Positions 1 through 8,725 of a DNA stretch of 47,115 nucleotides are shown here, one piece after another. Within the stretch, counting starts at the first letter, position 1; every line of letters begins with the position of its first letter. The position numbers were made by a program, and so were the translations under genes. Under the pieces are notes generated by a model that saw only the letters and a list, made by a program, of their open reading frames with translations, did not search any database and had not been told where the DNA came from. Location: contig CALXAB010000009.1 of assembly GCA_944386175.1 (NCBI GenBank), positions 1 through 47,115 of the forward strand, read 5' to 3'. The stretch is from an uncultured Clostridia bacterium (lineage in GTDB: Bacteria; Bacillota; Clostridia; TANB77; CAG-508).

Positions 1-284
1 AAAGTTGACAAAATTAAAAGCTTATGACTCTAAGCTTAAAGTTATTTAAAAAATTTTATTTAATACCAAACTACGGAAAACAAAAGACAACACAAAACGA
101 AGAAAAAGTTGACAAAATTAAAAGCTTATGACTCTAAGCTTAAAGTTATTTAAAAAATTTTATTTAATACCAAACTACGGAAAACAAAAGACAACACAAA
201 ACGAAGAAAAAGTTGACAAAATTAAAAGCTTATGACTCTAAGCTTAAAGTTATTTAAAAAATTTTATTTAATACCAAACTACGG
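1..284. repeat. 104-bp tandem repeat array, 2.7 copies
   Basis: Three copies start at 1, 105 and 209 with an exact 104-nt period. The third stops at 284, where the sequence switches abruptly into a dispersed-repeat end. I see no differences between copies. Each unit carries a 7-bp hairpin (AAGCTTA, 6-nt loop, TAAGCTT; 18-37 in copy 1) and a TTGACA at unit positions 5-10 that has no well-spaced -10 partner. No reading frame is evident. The array touches the window edge, so the true copy number is unknown. The rest of 305-372 is AT-rich leader for the next gene. Confidence 0.95.
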
Positions 285-304
285 GGATTAAAGGAACGTC
301 CCCT
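285..304. repeat. GGGACG-family repeat fragment (one end only)
   Basis: This is the terminal module of the dispersed repeat seen intact at 15724-15740 and 10520-10536, here without its inverted partner. It is fused directly to the truncated third copy of the 104-bp array, so the array and the dispersed element share a junction. The missing left arm may lie upstream of the window. Confidence 0.8.
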
Positions 305-372
305 AAAAAAGTTGCAATAATACTTGAATTTTTATTAAAAGTAATGTATTATAACAAATGTAGAGGTGGAAT

Positions 373-1956
373 ATGAGGTCAAATTGGTTTAAATATGTAT
401 TTATAATTGTTGTTATAATAATTATAGTTTTTGCGGTGTTTAAAATAAGGATAGACGAACAACAAAACGAATATCAAAACAATGAAACAAGTAATGTGCA
501 AAAAGAGAAAGTAAAAGAAATAAAACTAGGAATGACACAATTAGACACAATGAATCCAATATTAAGTAATAATAAAAATGTGCAAGATATATCAAAATTG
601 ATTTATGATCCATTAGTTACTTTAACATCAGATTATAAAGCAGAACCATGCTTAGCGACAGAATGGGCAAAGCAGGGAACGTCATATATAATAAAATTGC
701 GTGAAAATGTCAAATGGTCAGATGGAATGACATTTACATCAGAAGATGTAAAATTTACAATAGACAGACTAAAAGATACACAAACAATTTATGCTAGCAA
801 TGTACAAAATGTTATAGGAATTGATATTGTAGATGACTATACAGTTAGAATAAATTTAGATAAAGAAATACCATTTTTTGAATATAATTTAACTTTCCCA
901 ATTCTATCAAAACAATATTATGAAGCTCAAGATTTTGTAAATACAGAAAAAAATACATCACCAGTAGGAACAGGTAAATATAAGATCTCAGAAGTTACAG
1001 CGTCATATATAACACTGGAAAAAAATCAATATTGGTGGAATAAAGATGTAGATTTAACATTAGAAAAAATTACAATAAACATATATTCATCAATTGGAGA
1101 ATTATATAATAGTTTTAAGACAGGAAATATTGATTTAGTTAGTACATCTAATGAGAATGTACAAGATTACATAGGGACTATAGGATATTCAATAAAAGAA
1201 ATGAAAGGAAGAGAACATACATTTATTGCTCTAAATACACAAAATTATTTTCTATCAAAACAAGAAGTAAGAAAAGCGATATCTTATTCTATAGATAAGC
1301 AAAATATAGTATCAAGCATATTTGGTAGCAAATACTATACAAGTAGTTTTCCATTAGATTTTGGAAGTTGGCTATGTCAAGAAGAAAATGCCAGTTCAGG
1401 ATATAATGTAGAACAGGCAAAACAAATATTAGTTGATAATGGTTGGAGTTATAGAAATCAATATTGGCAAAAAGTTGAAAATTATAAAACGCAAAGAATA
1501 GTATTAAATTTACTAGTAAAAGCTAGTAATGCAAGTGATGTTGCCGTTGCACAAAATATAAAAAGCCAATTAGAAAATCAAGGAATAAGGGTAAATATAA
1601 CACAAGCTTCTGATGAACAATATCAAAATAGTTTACAAACTAAAAATTATGATATGATTATGTGTAGTACATATGTATCACCAAGTCCTAATTTAGATAC
1701 ATATTTTGGAGAAAACAATTTGGCTAATTACTCAAATGAAGAAGTTAATAATATTAGAAATGAAGTAATGAATACAAATGATGAAAATATTATACAAGAA
1801 AAATATAAAAGATTAATAGAAATATATAAAACAGATATACCATATATCAGTCTATATTTTAATAAATATACTGTAGCATATAGCTCAGAAATAGCTGGAG
1901 ATATTACACCTAATTGGTTTTATCAATTTTATGGTATTGAAGGATGGTATAAATAA
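373..1956 (+). CDS. ABC transporter substrate-binding protein, family 5 (peptide-binding OppA/DppA type)
   Basis: A 527-aa extracellular solute-binding protein. After an N-terminal hydrophobic segment (about residues 6-24) it shows the family-5 pattern: a conserved early Ile-Tyr-Asp-Pro-Leu stretch, then Trp-Ser-Asp-Gly-Met with the following Thr-Ser-Glu-Asp-Val-Lys-Phe, and a late region typical of oligopeptide-binding lobes. Family members deliver peptides or nickel to an ABC permease. No lipobox cysteine follows the hydrophobic stretch, so it is probably anchored by an uncleaved helix rather than by lipid. No permease or ATPase gene is nearby, so the partner transporter and ligand cannot be named. 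The start at 373 follows AGAGGTGG. Confidence 0.85.
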   Translation: MRSNWFKYVFIIVVIIIIVFAVFKIRIDEQQNEYQNNETSNVQKEKVKEIKLGMTQLDTMNPILSNNKNVQDISKLIYDPLVTLTSDYKAEPCLATEWAKQGTSYIIKLRENVKWSDGMTFTSEDVKFTIDRLKDTQTIYASNVQNVIGIDIVDDYTVRINLDKEIPFFEYNLTFPILSKQYYEAQDFVNTEKNTSPVGTGKYKISEVTASYITLEKNQYWWNKDVDLTLEKITINIYSSIGELYNSFKTGNIDLVSTSNENVQDYIGTIGYSIKEMKGREHTFIALNTQNYFLSKQEVRKAISYSIDKQNIVSSIFGSKYYTSSFPLDFGSWLCQEENASSGYNVEQAKQILVDNGWSYRNQYWQKVENYKTQRIVLNLLVKASNASDVAVAQNIKSQLENQGIRVNITQASDEQYQNSLQTKNYDMIMCSTYVSPSPNLDTYFGENNLANYSNEEVNNIRNEVMNTNDENIIQEKYKRLIEIYKTDIPYISLYFNKYTVAYSSEIAGDITPNWFYQFYGIEGWYK

Positions 1957-1977
1957 ATAAAAAATAATAAAAAAGTA

Positions 1978-2005
1978 TTGACAAAACAAATATTTGTTAT
2001 ATAAT
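1978..2005 (+). promoter_or_regulatory. recA promoter with a palindromic candidate operator
   Basis: TTGACA (1978-1983), a 16-nt spacer and TATAAT (2000-2005) make a strong SigA-type promoter about 40 nt before recA. The spacer holds a perfect 14-bp palindrome, AACAAATATTTGTT (1985-1998), exactly where a repressor would block polymerase. recA is usually under LexA control, but this palindrome differs from the classic Gram-positive GAAC-N4-GTTC box. LexA binding is therefore a guess; the promoter itself is well supported. Confidence 0.75.
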
Positions 2006-2046
2006 AGAGAAAAACAAACAGAAGTTTTAAAATAAGGAGGAAAATC

Positions 2047-3099
2047 ATGAGTGAAAATACAGAAAAGAAAAAAGCATTAGAAATGGCAATGAGTCAAATA
2101 GAAAAACAATTCGGAAAAGGATCAGTAATGAAATTAGGAGAATTCAAAGCAATGGAAGTAGAAGCAATACCAACAGGTGCTTTAAGCTTAGATATTGCAT
2201 TGGGAATAGGAGGAGTACCAAGAGGTAGAATTATAGAAATATATGGTCCAGAATCTTCTGGTAAAACTACATTAGCATTACATGTAGTAGCAGAAGCGCA
2301 AAAAATGGGAGGAGAAGCAGCATTTATAGATGCAGAACATGCATTAGATCCTGTATATGCTAAAAAATTAGGTGTCGATATTGACAATTTAATAGTTTCA
2401 CAACCAGATACAGGAGAACAAGCATTAGAAATTACAGAAAGCTTAGTAAGAAGTGGAGCATTAGATGTAATAGTAGTGGACTCTGTTGCAGCATTAGTAC
2501 CAAAAGCAGAAATAGATGGAGATATGGGAGATTCTCATATGGGGTTACAAGCAAGACTTATGTCTCAAGCATTAAGAAAACTTGCAGGAGCTCTTAATAA
2601 ATCAAAAACAGTTCTAATATTTATAAATCAATTAAGAGAAAAAATAGGAGTAATGTTTGGAAATCCAGAAACAACAACAGGTGGTAGAGCATTAAAATTC
2701 TATGCATCAGTTAGAATGGATATTAGAAAAATAGAAAATATTAAACAAGATGGAGAAGTAAAAGGAAATAGAGTGCGTGTAAAAGTTATTAAAAATAAAG
2801 TAGCACCCCCTTTTAGAGAAGCGGAATTTGATGTAGTATATGGACAAGGTATTTCAAAAGAAGGAAATATTTTAGATATGGCAGTTAATTTAGATATTGT
2901 AGAAAAAGCAGGTTCATGGTTTAGTTATAATGGAGAAAGAATTGGACAAGGTAGAGAAAATGTAAAAAAATATTTAAAAGAAAATCCAGATACTATGAAA
3001 GAAATAGAAGAAAAAGTAAGGGCAAATTTTGCCAAAGCATTTGAACAAAGTTTAGGGGAAGAACTTCCAAATGCAGAAGATACTGAGGAAGAAGAATAA
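2047..3099 (+). CDS. recA: RecA recombinase
   Basis: A 350-aa RecA of normal length. It forms ATP-dependent filaments on single-stranded DNA, catalyses strand exchange, and triggers LexA self-cleavage in the SOS response. Visible features: Walker A GPESSGKT at residues 67-74, the Walker B region ending [10 protein letters not shown], the loop-2 region around [22 protein letters not shown], and an acidic C-terminal tail. The start follows a perfect AAGGAGG. A strong promoter with a palindromic spacer lies just upstream, and recX follows. Confidence 0.99.
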   Translation: MSENTEKKKALEMAMSQIEKQFGKGSVMKLGEFKAMEVEAIPTGALSLDIALGIGGVPRGRIIEIYGPESSGKTTLALHVVAEAQKMGGEAAFIDAEHALDPVYAKKLGVDIDNLIVSQPDTGEQALEITESLVRSGALDVIVVDSVAALVPKAEIDGDMGDSHMGLQARLMSQALRKLAGALNKSKTVLIFINQLREKIGVMFGNPETTTGGRALKFYASVRMDIRKIENIKQDGEVKGNRVRVKVIKNKVAPPFREAEFDVVYGQGISKEGNILDMAVNLDIVEKAGSWFSYNGERIGQGRENVKKYLKENPDTMKEIEEKVRANFAKAFEQSLGEELPNAEDTEEEE

Positions 3100-3124
3100 T
3101 AAAGTAAATAAAACTGATTAATAT

Positions 3125-3165
3125 AGGGGCACATACAAATTAATTTATTAGTTTGCAGTGCCCTT
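3125..3165 (+). terminator. Hairpin after recA
   Basis: AGGGGCAC (3125-3132) pairs with GTGCCCTT (3158-3165) across a 25-nt AT-rich loop, with one G-T pair. It lies 25 nt after the recA stop. The following T-run is poor, so termination may be partial. A second hairpin follows at 3173-3202. Confidence 0.5.
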
Positions 3166-3172
3166 ATAGTAG

Positions 3173-3202
3173 TACAATAAGAAAGTTCTCTTTCCTATTG
3201 TA
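3173..3202. repeat. Family-2 hairpin (solo copy)
   Basis: TACAATAAGAAAG (3173-3185) and CTTTCCTATTGTA (3190-3202) form a 13-bp stem with one mismatch and a TTCT loop. The same stem occurs inside the two larger family-2 repeats at about 24.2 and 27.5 kb. Here it stands alone between recA and recX. Confidence 0.8.
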
Positions 3203-3291
3203 TTATAAAAATTAATCCTTGATATTTAAAGCCAACTATAGTAAAATATAATCGGTATATAAATTTATAAAATTATATAGAAAGGACAAAA

Positions 3292-3741
3292 ATGTTTACA
3301 ATAGAAGAATTTGATAGAGAAAAAACAAAAATTTTAAAATATATATTATACAAAAAAAGAAGTGAAAATGAAGTAAGAAACAAATTTTTAAGCACAATCA
3401 ATGAGGAATTACTAGATGAAATTATAGAATACTTAAAAGAAGCAAATTATATAAATGATAAAGAATATATACAAAAAACAGTAAATAACTTTATCACATT
3501 AAAAAATTTATCTATAAAAGAAATAAAATATAAACTATTATCAAAAGGATTAAATAAAGATGATATAGAAGACTACTTATATGAAAATAAAGAAGAATTA
3601 GAAGAATATGAAATAAAATCAGCAGAAAATATAATTTATAAAAAATCATCTACAATGGAAAAAGAAGAAATAATGCAATATTTGTTAAAAAAAGGCTATA
3701 AAAATGATAGTATAAAACAAGCATTTGAAGAAGAACAGTAG
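3292..3741 (+). CDS. recX: RecX regulatory protein
   Basis: A 149-aa, helical, charged protein with the RecX layout of three-helix repeats, e.g. YILYKKRSENEVRNKF followed by an EYLKEANYINDKEYI stretch. RecX binds RecA filaments and limits or remodels their activity. Its place directly downstream of recA is typical. It is on the short side for the family, but the repeat pattern is complete enough to call. The ribosome site is GAAAGGA, 5 nt before the ATG. Confidence 0.88.
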   Translation: MFTIEEFDREKTKILKYILYKKRSENEVRNKFLSTINEELLDEIIEYLKEANYINDKEYIQKTVNNFITLKNLSIKEIKYKLLSKGLNKDDIEDYLYENKEELEEYEIKSAENIIYKKSSTMEKEEIMQYLLKKGYKNDSIKQAFEEEQ

Positions 3742-3790
3742 TTAAACTAAAATAAATATGATTATTTAGAATATAAAAGGAGAACCATAA

Positions 3791-4549
3791 ATGTCAATAT
3801 TAACATTAGAAACAAAAAAAATATCAATAAAAATCAATAATTTTGAAGGACCTCTAGACCTACTATGTCATTTGATTGATAAAAACAAAATGAATATTTA
3901 TGATATTAATTTAAGCGAAATAACAGACCAATATATAAATTATCTAAAAGAACAAGAAAGTTTAAATTTAGAGATAGCAAGTGAATTTTTAGTTATGGCT
4001 TCAACTTTGCTATATTTAAAATCAAAAAGCCTACTTCCTAAACAAGAAGATGACGAAGAAGAATTGACAGAAGAGGAACTAATAAGAAGAATTATAGAAT
4101 ATAAAAAATTCAAAGAAATTAGTAAAGTATTTAAAGAACAATATTTAAAATATTCAAATAGAATTTTTAAATTACCAGAAAATATAGAATTACCAAAAAA
4201 GAAATTAGAAAAAAATTATCAAAGTAATGTAATACCTGATATATATATAGATTTGATAGAAAAAAATAGTGTTAAACTAAATCAAAATGCAAAAAACATT
4301 GAAAAAATTGCACTTGTAGAAAATTACACAGTAGCAAGCAAAGTAAAAGAAATGTTTAAAATATTAGTCAAGCAAAAAAGATTTGTATTTAATAAAATAT
4401 TTTCTATAAATAAAAGAAATAAACAAGAAGTAGTAACAGCTTTTTCAGGACTGTTAGAATTATCAAGAAGAAATAAGGTGGAAACTTCACAAGAAAAATT
4501 ATTTGGAGATATTACAGTAGAAAAGCCAAATAAATCTAAATATAATTAA
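3791..4549 (+). CDS. scpA: Segregation and condensation protein A
   Basis: A 252-aa kleisin subunit of the Smc-ScpAB condensin, which compacts and segregates the chromosome. The N-terminal signature INNFEGPLDLLCHLIDKNKM is diagnostic. A highly charged middle region follows, and the C-terminal winged-helix domain that contacts the Smc head is present. RBS AAAAGGAG lies 8 nt upstream. In many relatives scpB comes next; here only 67 nt separate scpA from the ytfI-like gene, so scpB is not in its usual place. Confidence 0.95.
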   Translation: MSILTLETKKISIKINNFEGPLDLLCHLIDKNKMNIYDINLSEITDQYINYLKEQESLNLEIASEFLVMASTLLYLKSKSLLPKQEDDEEELTEEELIRRIIEYKKFKEISKVFKEQYLKYSNRIFKLPENIELPKKKLEKNYQSNVIPDIYIDLIEKNSVKLNQNAKNIEKIALVENYTVASKVKEMFKILVKQKRFVFNKIFSINKRNKQEVVTAFSGLLELSRRNKVETSQEKLFGDITVEKPNKSKYN

Positions 4550-4616
4550 TAATAAATGTTTAAAAAAGAAAAAAATGGAAAAACTAACTATATAGCCTAA
4601 AAAGAAGGTGATAAAG

Positions 4617-5237
4617 TTGGTTTTTCTTTATATTGTTGTTCTTTTATTTATCATAATAACAATATTAATATTCTCAAAAGTGCAATTAAAAATTGAAAAT
4701 TTCAAATTTACATCAAAAGATATAAAACACATAAATACAGATTATAAATTTAGTATAAAATTATATATTTTATCAAAAATACCAATATTAAAAATATCAA
4801 TAAACAAAAAAATTCTCGAAAAATTAAAAGTAAAAGAAAAAATGAAGACATTTGAAAAAGAGTTATTAGAAAACAAGTTAAAAATTGATAAAAATTTTTT
4901 AAAAGCTATAAAACAATTAAATATAACTGTGAAACAATTAAATTTAAATATAGATTTAGGAACAGAAAATGCAAGTTTTACATCAATATTAATTCCAATA
5001 ATAAGTACAATAATTTCAATATTGTTAAGAGACAAAATTAAAGATTATAAAAATCAGCATTTTATAGTAAATCCAATATTTACAAACCAAAATTTAATAA
5101 ATATAGAACTTTATAGTATAATTGAAATAAAAATGATACATATTATAGATAGCATATATGTATTAAATAAAAAAGAAGGAGAGGATAAATATGAGCGAAC
5201 ATCCAATAGAAGGTCTTATGACAACTGCTATGAATAG
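4617..5237 (+). CDS. DUF2953 membrane protein, YtfI-like
   Basis: About 206 aa starting at a TTG (4617) correctly spaced from AGAAGG; an in-frame GTG at 4608 is too close to it. One N-terminal hydrophobic helix is followed by a basic, beta-rich region and a second hydrophobic stretch near residues 120-140. The position immediately before ytfJ matches the YtfI/DUF2953 family of spore-formers. Its function is not established. The last 47 nt overlap the start of ytfJ, implying coupled translation. Confidence 0.7.
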   Translation: MVFLYIVVLLFIIITILIFSKVQLKIENFKFTSKDIKHINTDYKFSIKLYILSKIPILKISINKKILEKLKVKEKMKTFEKELLENKLKIDKNFLKAIKQLNITVKQLNLNIDLGTENASFTSILIPIISTIISILLRDKIKDYKNQHFIVNPIFTNQNLINIELYSIIEIKMIHIIDSIYVLNKKEGEDKYERTSNRRSYDNCYE

Positions 5238-5796
5238 TATAAAAGATATGGTAGATGTTAATACAATTATAGGAGATCCAATAGAAACATCAAATAATAC
5301 TGTTATAATACCTATTTCAAAAGTAACATTTGGATTTGCATCAGGAGGAAGTGAATTTAAGGGAGAAACAGTAGATGAATATACCAAAAAAGATAAAGAA
5401 GAAGCAATTCAATACAGATTGCCATTTGGAGGAGGAAGTGGAGCAGGAGTAACAATTAATCCAATAGCTTTTTTAGTTATTCAATCAAATAATGTAAAAC
5501 TAATGCCAGTAAATCATGCATCATCTATAGATAAACTTTTAGACTATATGCCAGATTTAATAGAAAAAGCAAATAATATGATGAATCGTTGTATTCAAAA
5601 TAAAAAGGAAGAAACACAAAAAATTATTAAAGAAATGCAAAAAAGAAGTAAAGATTCTGAAAATCAGGAAACTAAAATAAAGGAAAAAATTGAAAAAAAA
5701 TTAGAAAAAGTAAAAAAACCAGAAGAAAAAACAGAACAAAAACAAGAAGAAATAGACTATGAGTATGAATATAATGATACCATGGAAGATGAATAA
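5191..5796 (+). CDS. ytfJ: Sporulation protein YtfJ (GerW family)
   Basis: A 201-aa GerW-family protein. The conserved core spans roughly residues 1-125: MVDVNTIIGDPIETSNN, TVIIPISKVTFGFASGGSEF, then the glycine-rich FGGGSGAGVTINPIAFLVI. A long Lys/Glu-rich coiled tail (about 130-201) follows and is specific to this copy. YtfJ is made in the forespore under SigF in Bacillus, and GerW members affect spore germination. It supports the view that the organism sporulates. Repeat DNA begins 1 nt after the stop. Confidence 0.93.
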   Translation: MSEHPIEGLMTTAMNSIKDMVDVNTIIGDPIETSNNTVIIPISKVTFGFASGGSEFKGETVDEYTKKDKEEAIQYRLPFGGGSGAGVTINPIAFLVIQSNNVKLMPVNHASSIDKLLDYMPDLIEKANNMMNRCIQNKKEETQKIIKEMQKRSKDSENQETKIKEKIEKKLEKVKKPEEKTEQKQEEIDYEYEYNDTMEDE

Positions 5797-5892
5797 AAAA
5801 TTACCAATTTGGGGACGCGTCCCAAATTGGTAATTTTCCAAAGGTGCGTCCCTATAATCCCTAATTTTAGGGATTAAAGGAACGTCCCCTTA
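5797..5892. repeat. GGGACG-family palindromes (two modules)
   Basis: The first module is a perfect 17-bp inverted repeat (AAAATTACCAATTTGGG, 5797-5813, with its complement at 5821-5837) around GACGCGT. The second (about 5840-5892) contains GTGCGTCCCTATAATCCC and then the common end AAAGGAACGTCCCCTT, which runs into the 3' end of the convergent gene on the minus strand. It lies between convergent genes and probably terminates both. Confidence 0.9.
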
Positions 5893-6923
5893 AAAATTTC
5901 AAGACTTATATTTGCAATTAGTTCAGATGCATTTGGTACATTTTTAGTAAAAACACCTATTAAATATGTAGTGTTTCCAAAAACTATTCCGTAATCATGT
6001 ACATATCCTGCATAACTTCCATATTTATGTGCGACATCATAATTAGTAATATATTTTTTCAAATATTCTCCATTAGAAGATTGCTTTAAGTATTCCATTA
6101 ATTGGGAATATTCAGACATATGAGAGTATAAATAATTTAAAATATCATAGGCATAATTAACATAAGTCAAATTTGAAGTGTAAAAATCATCAGAAACAGT
6201 TTGATTTGTATATTTGTTAACTATTTCTTTTTTACATTTAGAATAACCATAATTACTAAGTAAAATATTTACAGCAGTATTATCACTATTTACAATGCTT
6301 TGTTCAAGCAAAAAACCTAAAGGAACATAATCTCCAGGAGAATACAAAGAGCTTGTAGAACCTCCACCAGCTTCATAGTTATTAGATTTATAAAGTAACG
6401 TGCTAGAAAGAGATAATTCACCTTTATTAATTTTATCATAATAAATCATAGCAACAGGCAATTTTACAGTACTGGCAGCAGTAAAGAGAGAGTTTTCATT
6501 GAAAAAATATTGTTCAGAAGTATCAAGATTATAATAAAAAAACGCAAAGTTGTCTGAATTTAAATTATATTCTAACATAAAAGTTTCGACTAAATTTTCT
6601 ATTTCTATATTTGTTTCTTTTGGATTAATATCAGAAGTTTTTAATTGAATATCATCAACAGTATTAGTATTAGTAAAATTTTGATTTCCTTCAATTATAG
6701 GAGCAGAGGTAGTAATAGTAGTATCAGATATAGCGGTATTTGATACATTATTAGAACTTTTATTGTTAGTATTACTTGAAAAGCTTGTCTTACTATAATC
6801 TATAGATGAAAAAATTATAATATTTAATATTAAAGAAAAAAGACAAAAAGATATCTTAAAATAAAATAATTTATAACCCTTTTTATTTATTTTATTATTC
6901 TTTGAATGTTTACCATTTTTCAT
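5874..6923 (-). CDS. Serine hydrolase, class A beta-lactamase fold
   Basis: 349 aa from an ATG at 6923 that follows AGAGGTGATG; the longer frame to 6977 has no ribosome site. Layout: a short cytoplasmic tail, one membrane helix (about 20-40), a Ser/Asn/Thr-rich linker (40-105), then the catalytic domain. S151-T-V-K154 fits the SxxK nucleophile motif, and a later NSDNTAVN fits the SDN motif. Family members include beta-lactamases and cell-wall serine hydrolases. The membrane anchor and position near carboxypeptidase and VanW genes favour a peptidoglycan role, but resistance cannot be excluded. The last four residues (GTFL) and the stop are encoded by the repeat at 5870-5892. Confidence 0.85.
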   Translation of the reverse strand: MKNGKHSKNNKINKKGYKLFYFKISFCLFSLILNIIIFSSIDYSKTSFSSNTNNKSSNNVSNTAISDTTITTSAPIIEGNQNFTNTNTVDDIQLKTSDINPKETNIEIENLVETFMLEYNLNSDNFAFFYYNLDTSEQYFFNENSLFTAASTVKLPVAMIYYDKINKGELSLSSTLLYKSNNYEAGGGSTSSLYSPGDYVPLGFLLEQSIVNSDNTAVNILLSNYGYSKCKKEIVNKYTNQTVSDDFYTSNLTYVNYAYDILNYLYSHMSEYSQLMEYLKQSSNGEYLKKYITNYDVAHKYGSYAGYVHDYGIVFGNTTYLIGVFTKNVPNASELIANISLEIFKGTFL

Positions 6924-7218
6924 TAGAACATCACCTCTAAAAGAGAGTAAGATAAATTTGTAAAAATATAATATCAAAAAAATAGAAAAATAACTATAAT
7001 TTTTCGAAAATTATGAATAATGATTATTATTAATGACTAGACTTTTACTTATATTCTGAACTAAACCGTTAGTCAGTAACGATTTTATATACAAATGAAT
7101 TAATTTATAATACATCATAAATATACATACTTTTAATATTAGAAGAATATATTTTATTAGAATTTATTTAGCAGAATTTATACTCATTATAGTATAAAAG
7201 TTCGGATGGAGGTTTTTA

Positions 7219-8640
7219 ATGAATAATTCAAAAAAATATATTTCTTTTTTTATAATTTTAATTTTAATAACTTTTTATACATTACCATGTTTTGCAGAAG
7301 ATACACTATATGTATGGTCAGATAGTTCCGAAACAGTTGAAGATATAACAAAAGTTAATAGTAACCTTATTAACCCTAATAATACAGCCAATAACTACAA
7401 TAATAATTCAAACATATTAAATAATGAAAAATCAACAAACGTAAATAATAATTCAACTAATATATCTAATAATAATGTAAATTCAAGTAATACCAATACT
7501 AATAAACAAAATGACTCTATTGGGTCTACTACACAAGTAAATGCAGAAATAAAAGAAAATAATTCATTGAACTTGGAATCAGGTTCAGCAATTCTGATAG
7601 AACAAACTACTGGTCAAGTCTTATATGCCCATAATATACATGAACAACTACGACCAGCTTCAGTCACAAAAGTTATGAGTATTTTATTAATAATGGAAGC
7701 ACTTGATAGTGGAAAAATCTCTCTAACTGATACTGTACCTTGTAGCGAAAATGCAGCTTCAATGGGTGGTTCACAAATTTGGCTTGATCCAAGAGAAACT
7801 CTAACAGTTGATGAAATGTTAAAAGCAATTTGTGTTGCTTCAGCAAATGATTGTGTAGTAGCAATGGCGGAATATATTGCAGGTTCAGAAGAAGAATTTG
7901 TTCAAATGATGAATGATAAAGCAAAAACACTTGGAATGAATGATACAACATTCAAAAACTGTCATGGATTAGATGAAGATGGTCATGTTACATCAAGTTA
8001 TGATATAGCTCTAATGTCAAGAGAATTACTAAGCAAACATCCTAGTGTAACTAAATATACTACAATTTGGACAGATGAGTTAAGAAACGGAAAATCCCAA
8101 TTATCAAACACTAATAAATTAATTAGAACATATACAGGAGCAACAGGGTTAAAAACAGGTTCAACAGGATTGGCATTATATAACTTATCTGCTAGTGCGA
8201 CTCGTGATAATTTATCATTAATAGCTGTTATTATGAAAGCACCTTCTACAAAAGTTAGATTTGCTGAAGCAACAAAATTATTAGACTATGGATTTAACAC
8301 ATTTTCTTTTAAGGAATTTGGAAAACAAAATACAGTTGTAAAAACCATAAATGTTAATAAAGGAATACAAACAACTGTAGAGGCTGTTATAGAAAAAACA
8401 TCAGGAGCGTTAATAGAAAAAGGAAAAGAAAGTGCTATACAAGAAAATATTACTTTAGAAGAAAATGTATCAGCACCTGTTCAAAAAGGTCAAAAATTAG
8501 GTGAGATATCGTTTTCTTTAAACGGAGAAACTTTAGCCAGTGTTAACATTGTAGCAAAAGAAAATGTAGACAAAATTACATTTGGAAATATAACTAAATC
8601 TGTTATATATAATTGGATTAATTTACTAAGAGAACAATAA
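7219..8640 (+). CDS. D-alanyl-D-alanine carboxypeptidase (peptidase S11, DacF-like)
   Basis: A 473-aa exported penicillin-binding protein that trims the terminal D-Ala of peptidoglycan stem peptides. There is a signal peptide (1-26, cut near CFA-ED) and an Asn-rich linker of about 65 residues. The S11 domain has all three motifs: S148-V-T-K151, S208-A-N210 and K312-T-G314. A C-terminal beta domain and a hydrophobic/amphipathic end near 455-470 follow, as in DacA/DacF proteins. RBS GGATGGAGG. The Asn-rich linker echoes that of the neighbouring serine hydrolase. Confidence 0.93.
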   Translation: MNNSKKYISFFIILILITFYTLPCFAEDTLYVWSDSSETVEDITKVNSNLINPNNTANNYNNNSNILNNEKSTNVNNNSTNISNNNVNSSNTNTNKQNDSIGSTTQVNAEIKENNSLNLESGSAILIEQTTGQVLYAHNIHEQLRPASVTKVMSILLIMEALDSGKISLTDTVPCSENAASMGGSQIWLDPRETLTVDEMLKAICVASANDCVVAMAEYIAGSEEEFVQMMNDKAKTLGMNDTTFKNCHGLDEDGHVTSSYDIALMSRELLSKHPSVTKYTTIWTDELRNGKSQLSNTNKLIRTYTGATGLKTGSTGLALYNLSASATRDNLSLIAVIMKAPSTKVRFAEATKLLDYGFNTFSFKEFGKQNTVVKTINVNKGIQTTVEAVIEKTSGALIEKGKESAIQENITLEENVSAPVQKGQKLGEISFSLNGETLASVNIVAKENVDKITFGNITKSVIYNWINLLREQ

Positions 8641-8644
8641 ATAT

Positions 8645-8703
8645 AAAGGTATTAATAATCAATACTCAAAATATAAGTTGAGATTAGATATTAATACCTT
8701 TTC
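8645..8703. terminator. Bidirectional terminator between dacF-like and vanW genes
   Basis: AAAGGTATTAAT (8645-8656) pairs with ATTAATACCTTT (8690-8701) around a 33-nt loop. It follows the plus-strand carboxypeptidase stop by 4 nt and precedes the end of the convergent VanW gene, with short T or A runs on both sides. Confidence 0.75.
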
Positions 8704-8725
8704 ATATTAATTTGTTCATCTATTA

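Noticed and set aside
1..284. The tandem array as a CRISPR or replication origin
   Set aside because: There are no unique spacers between short repeats, and no DnaA-box clusters or initiator gene; the whole 104-nt unit repeats.
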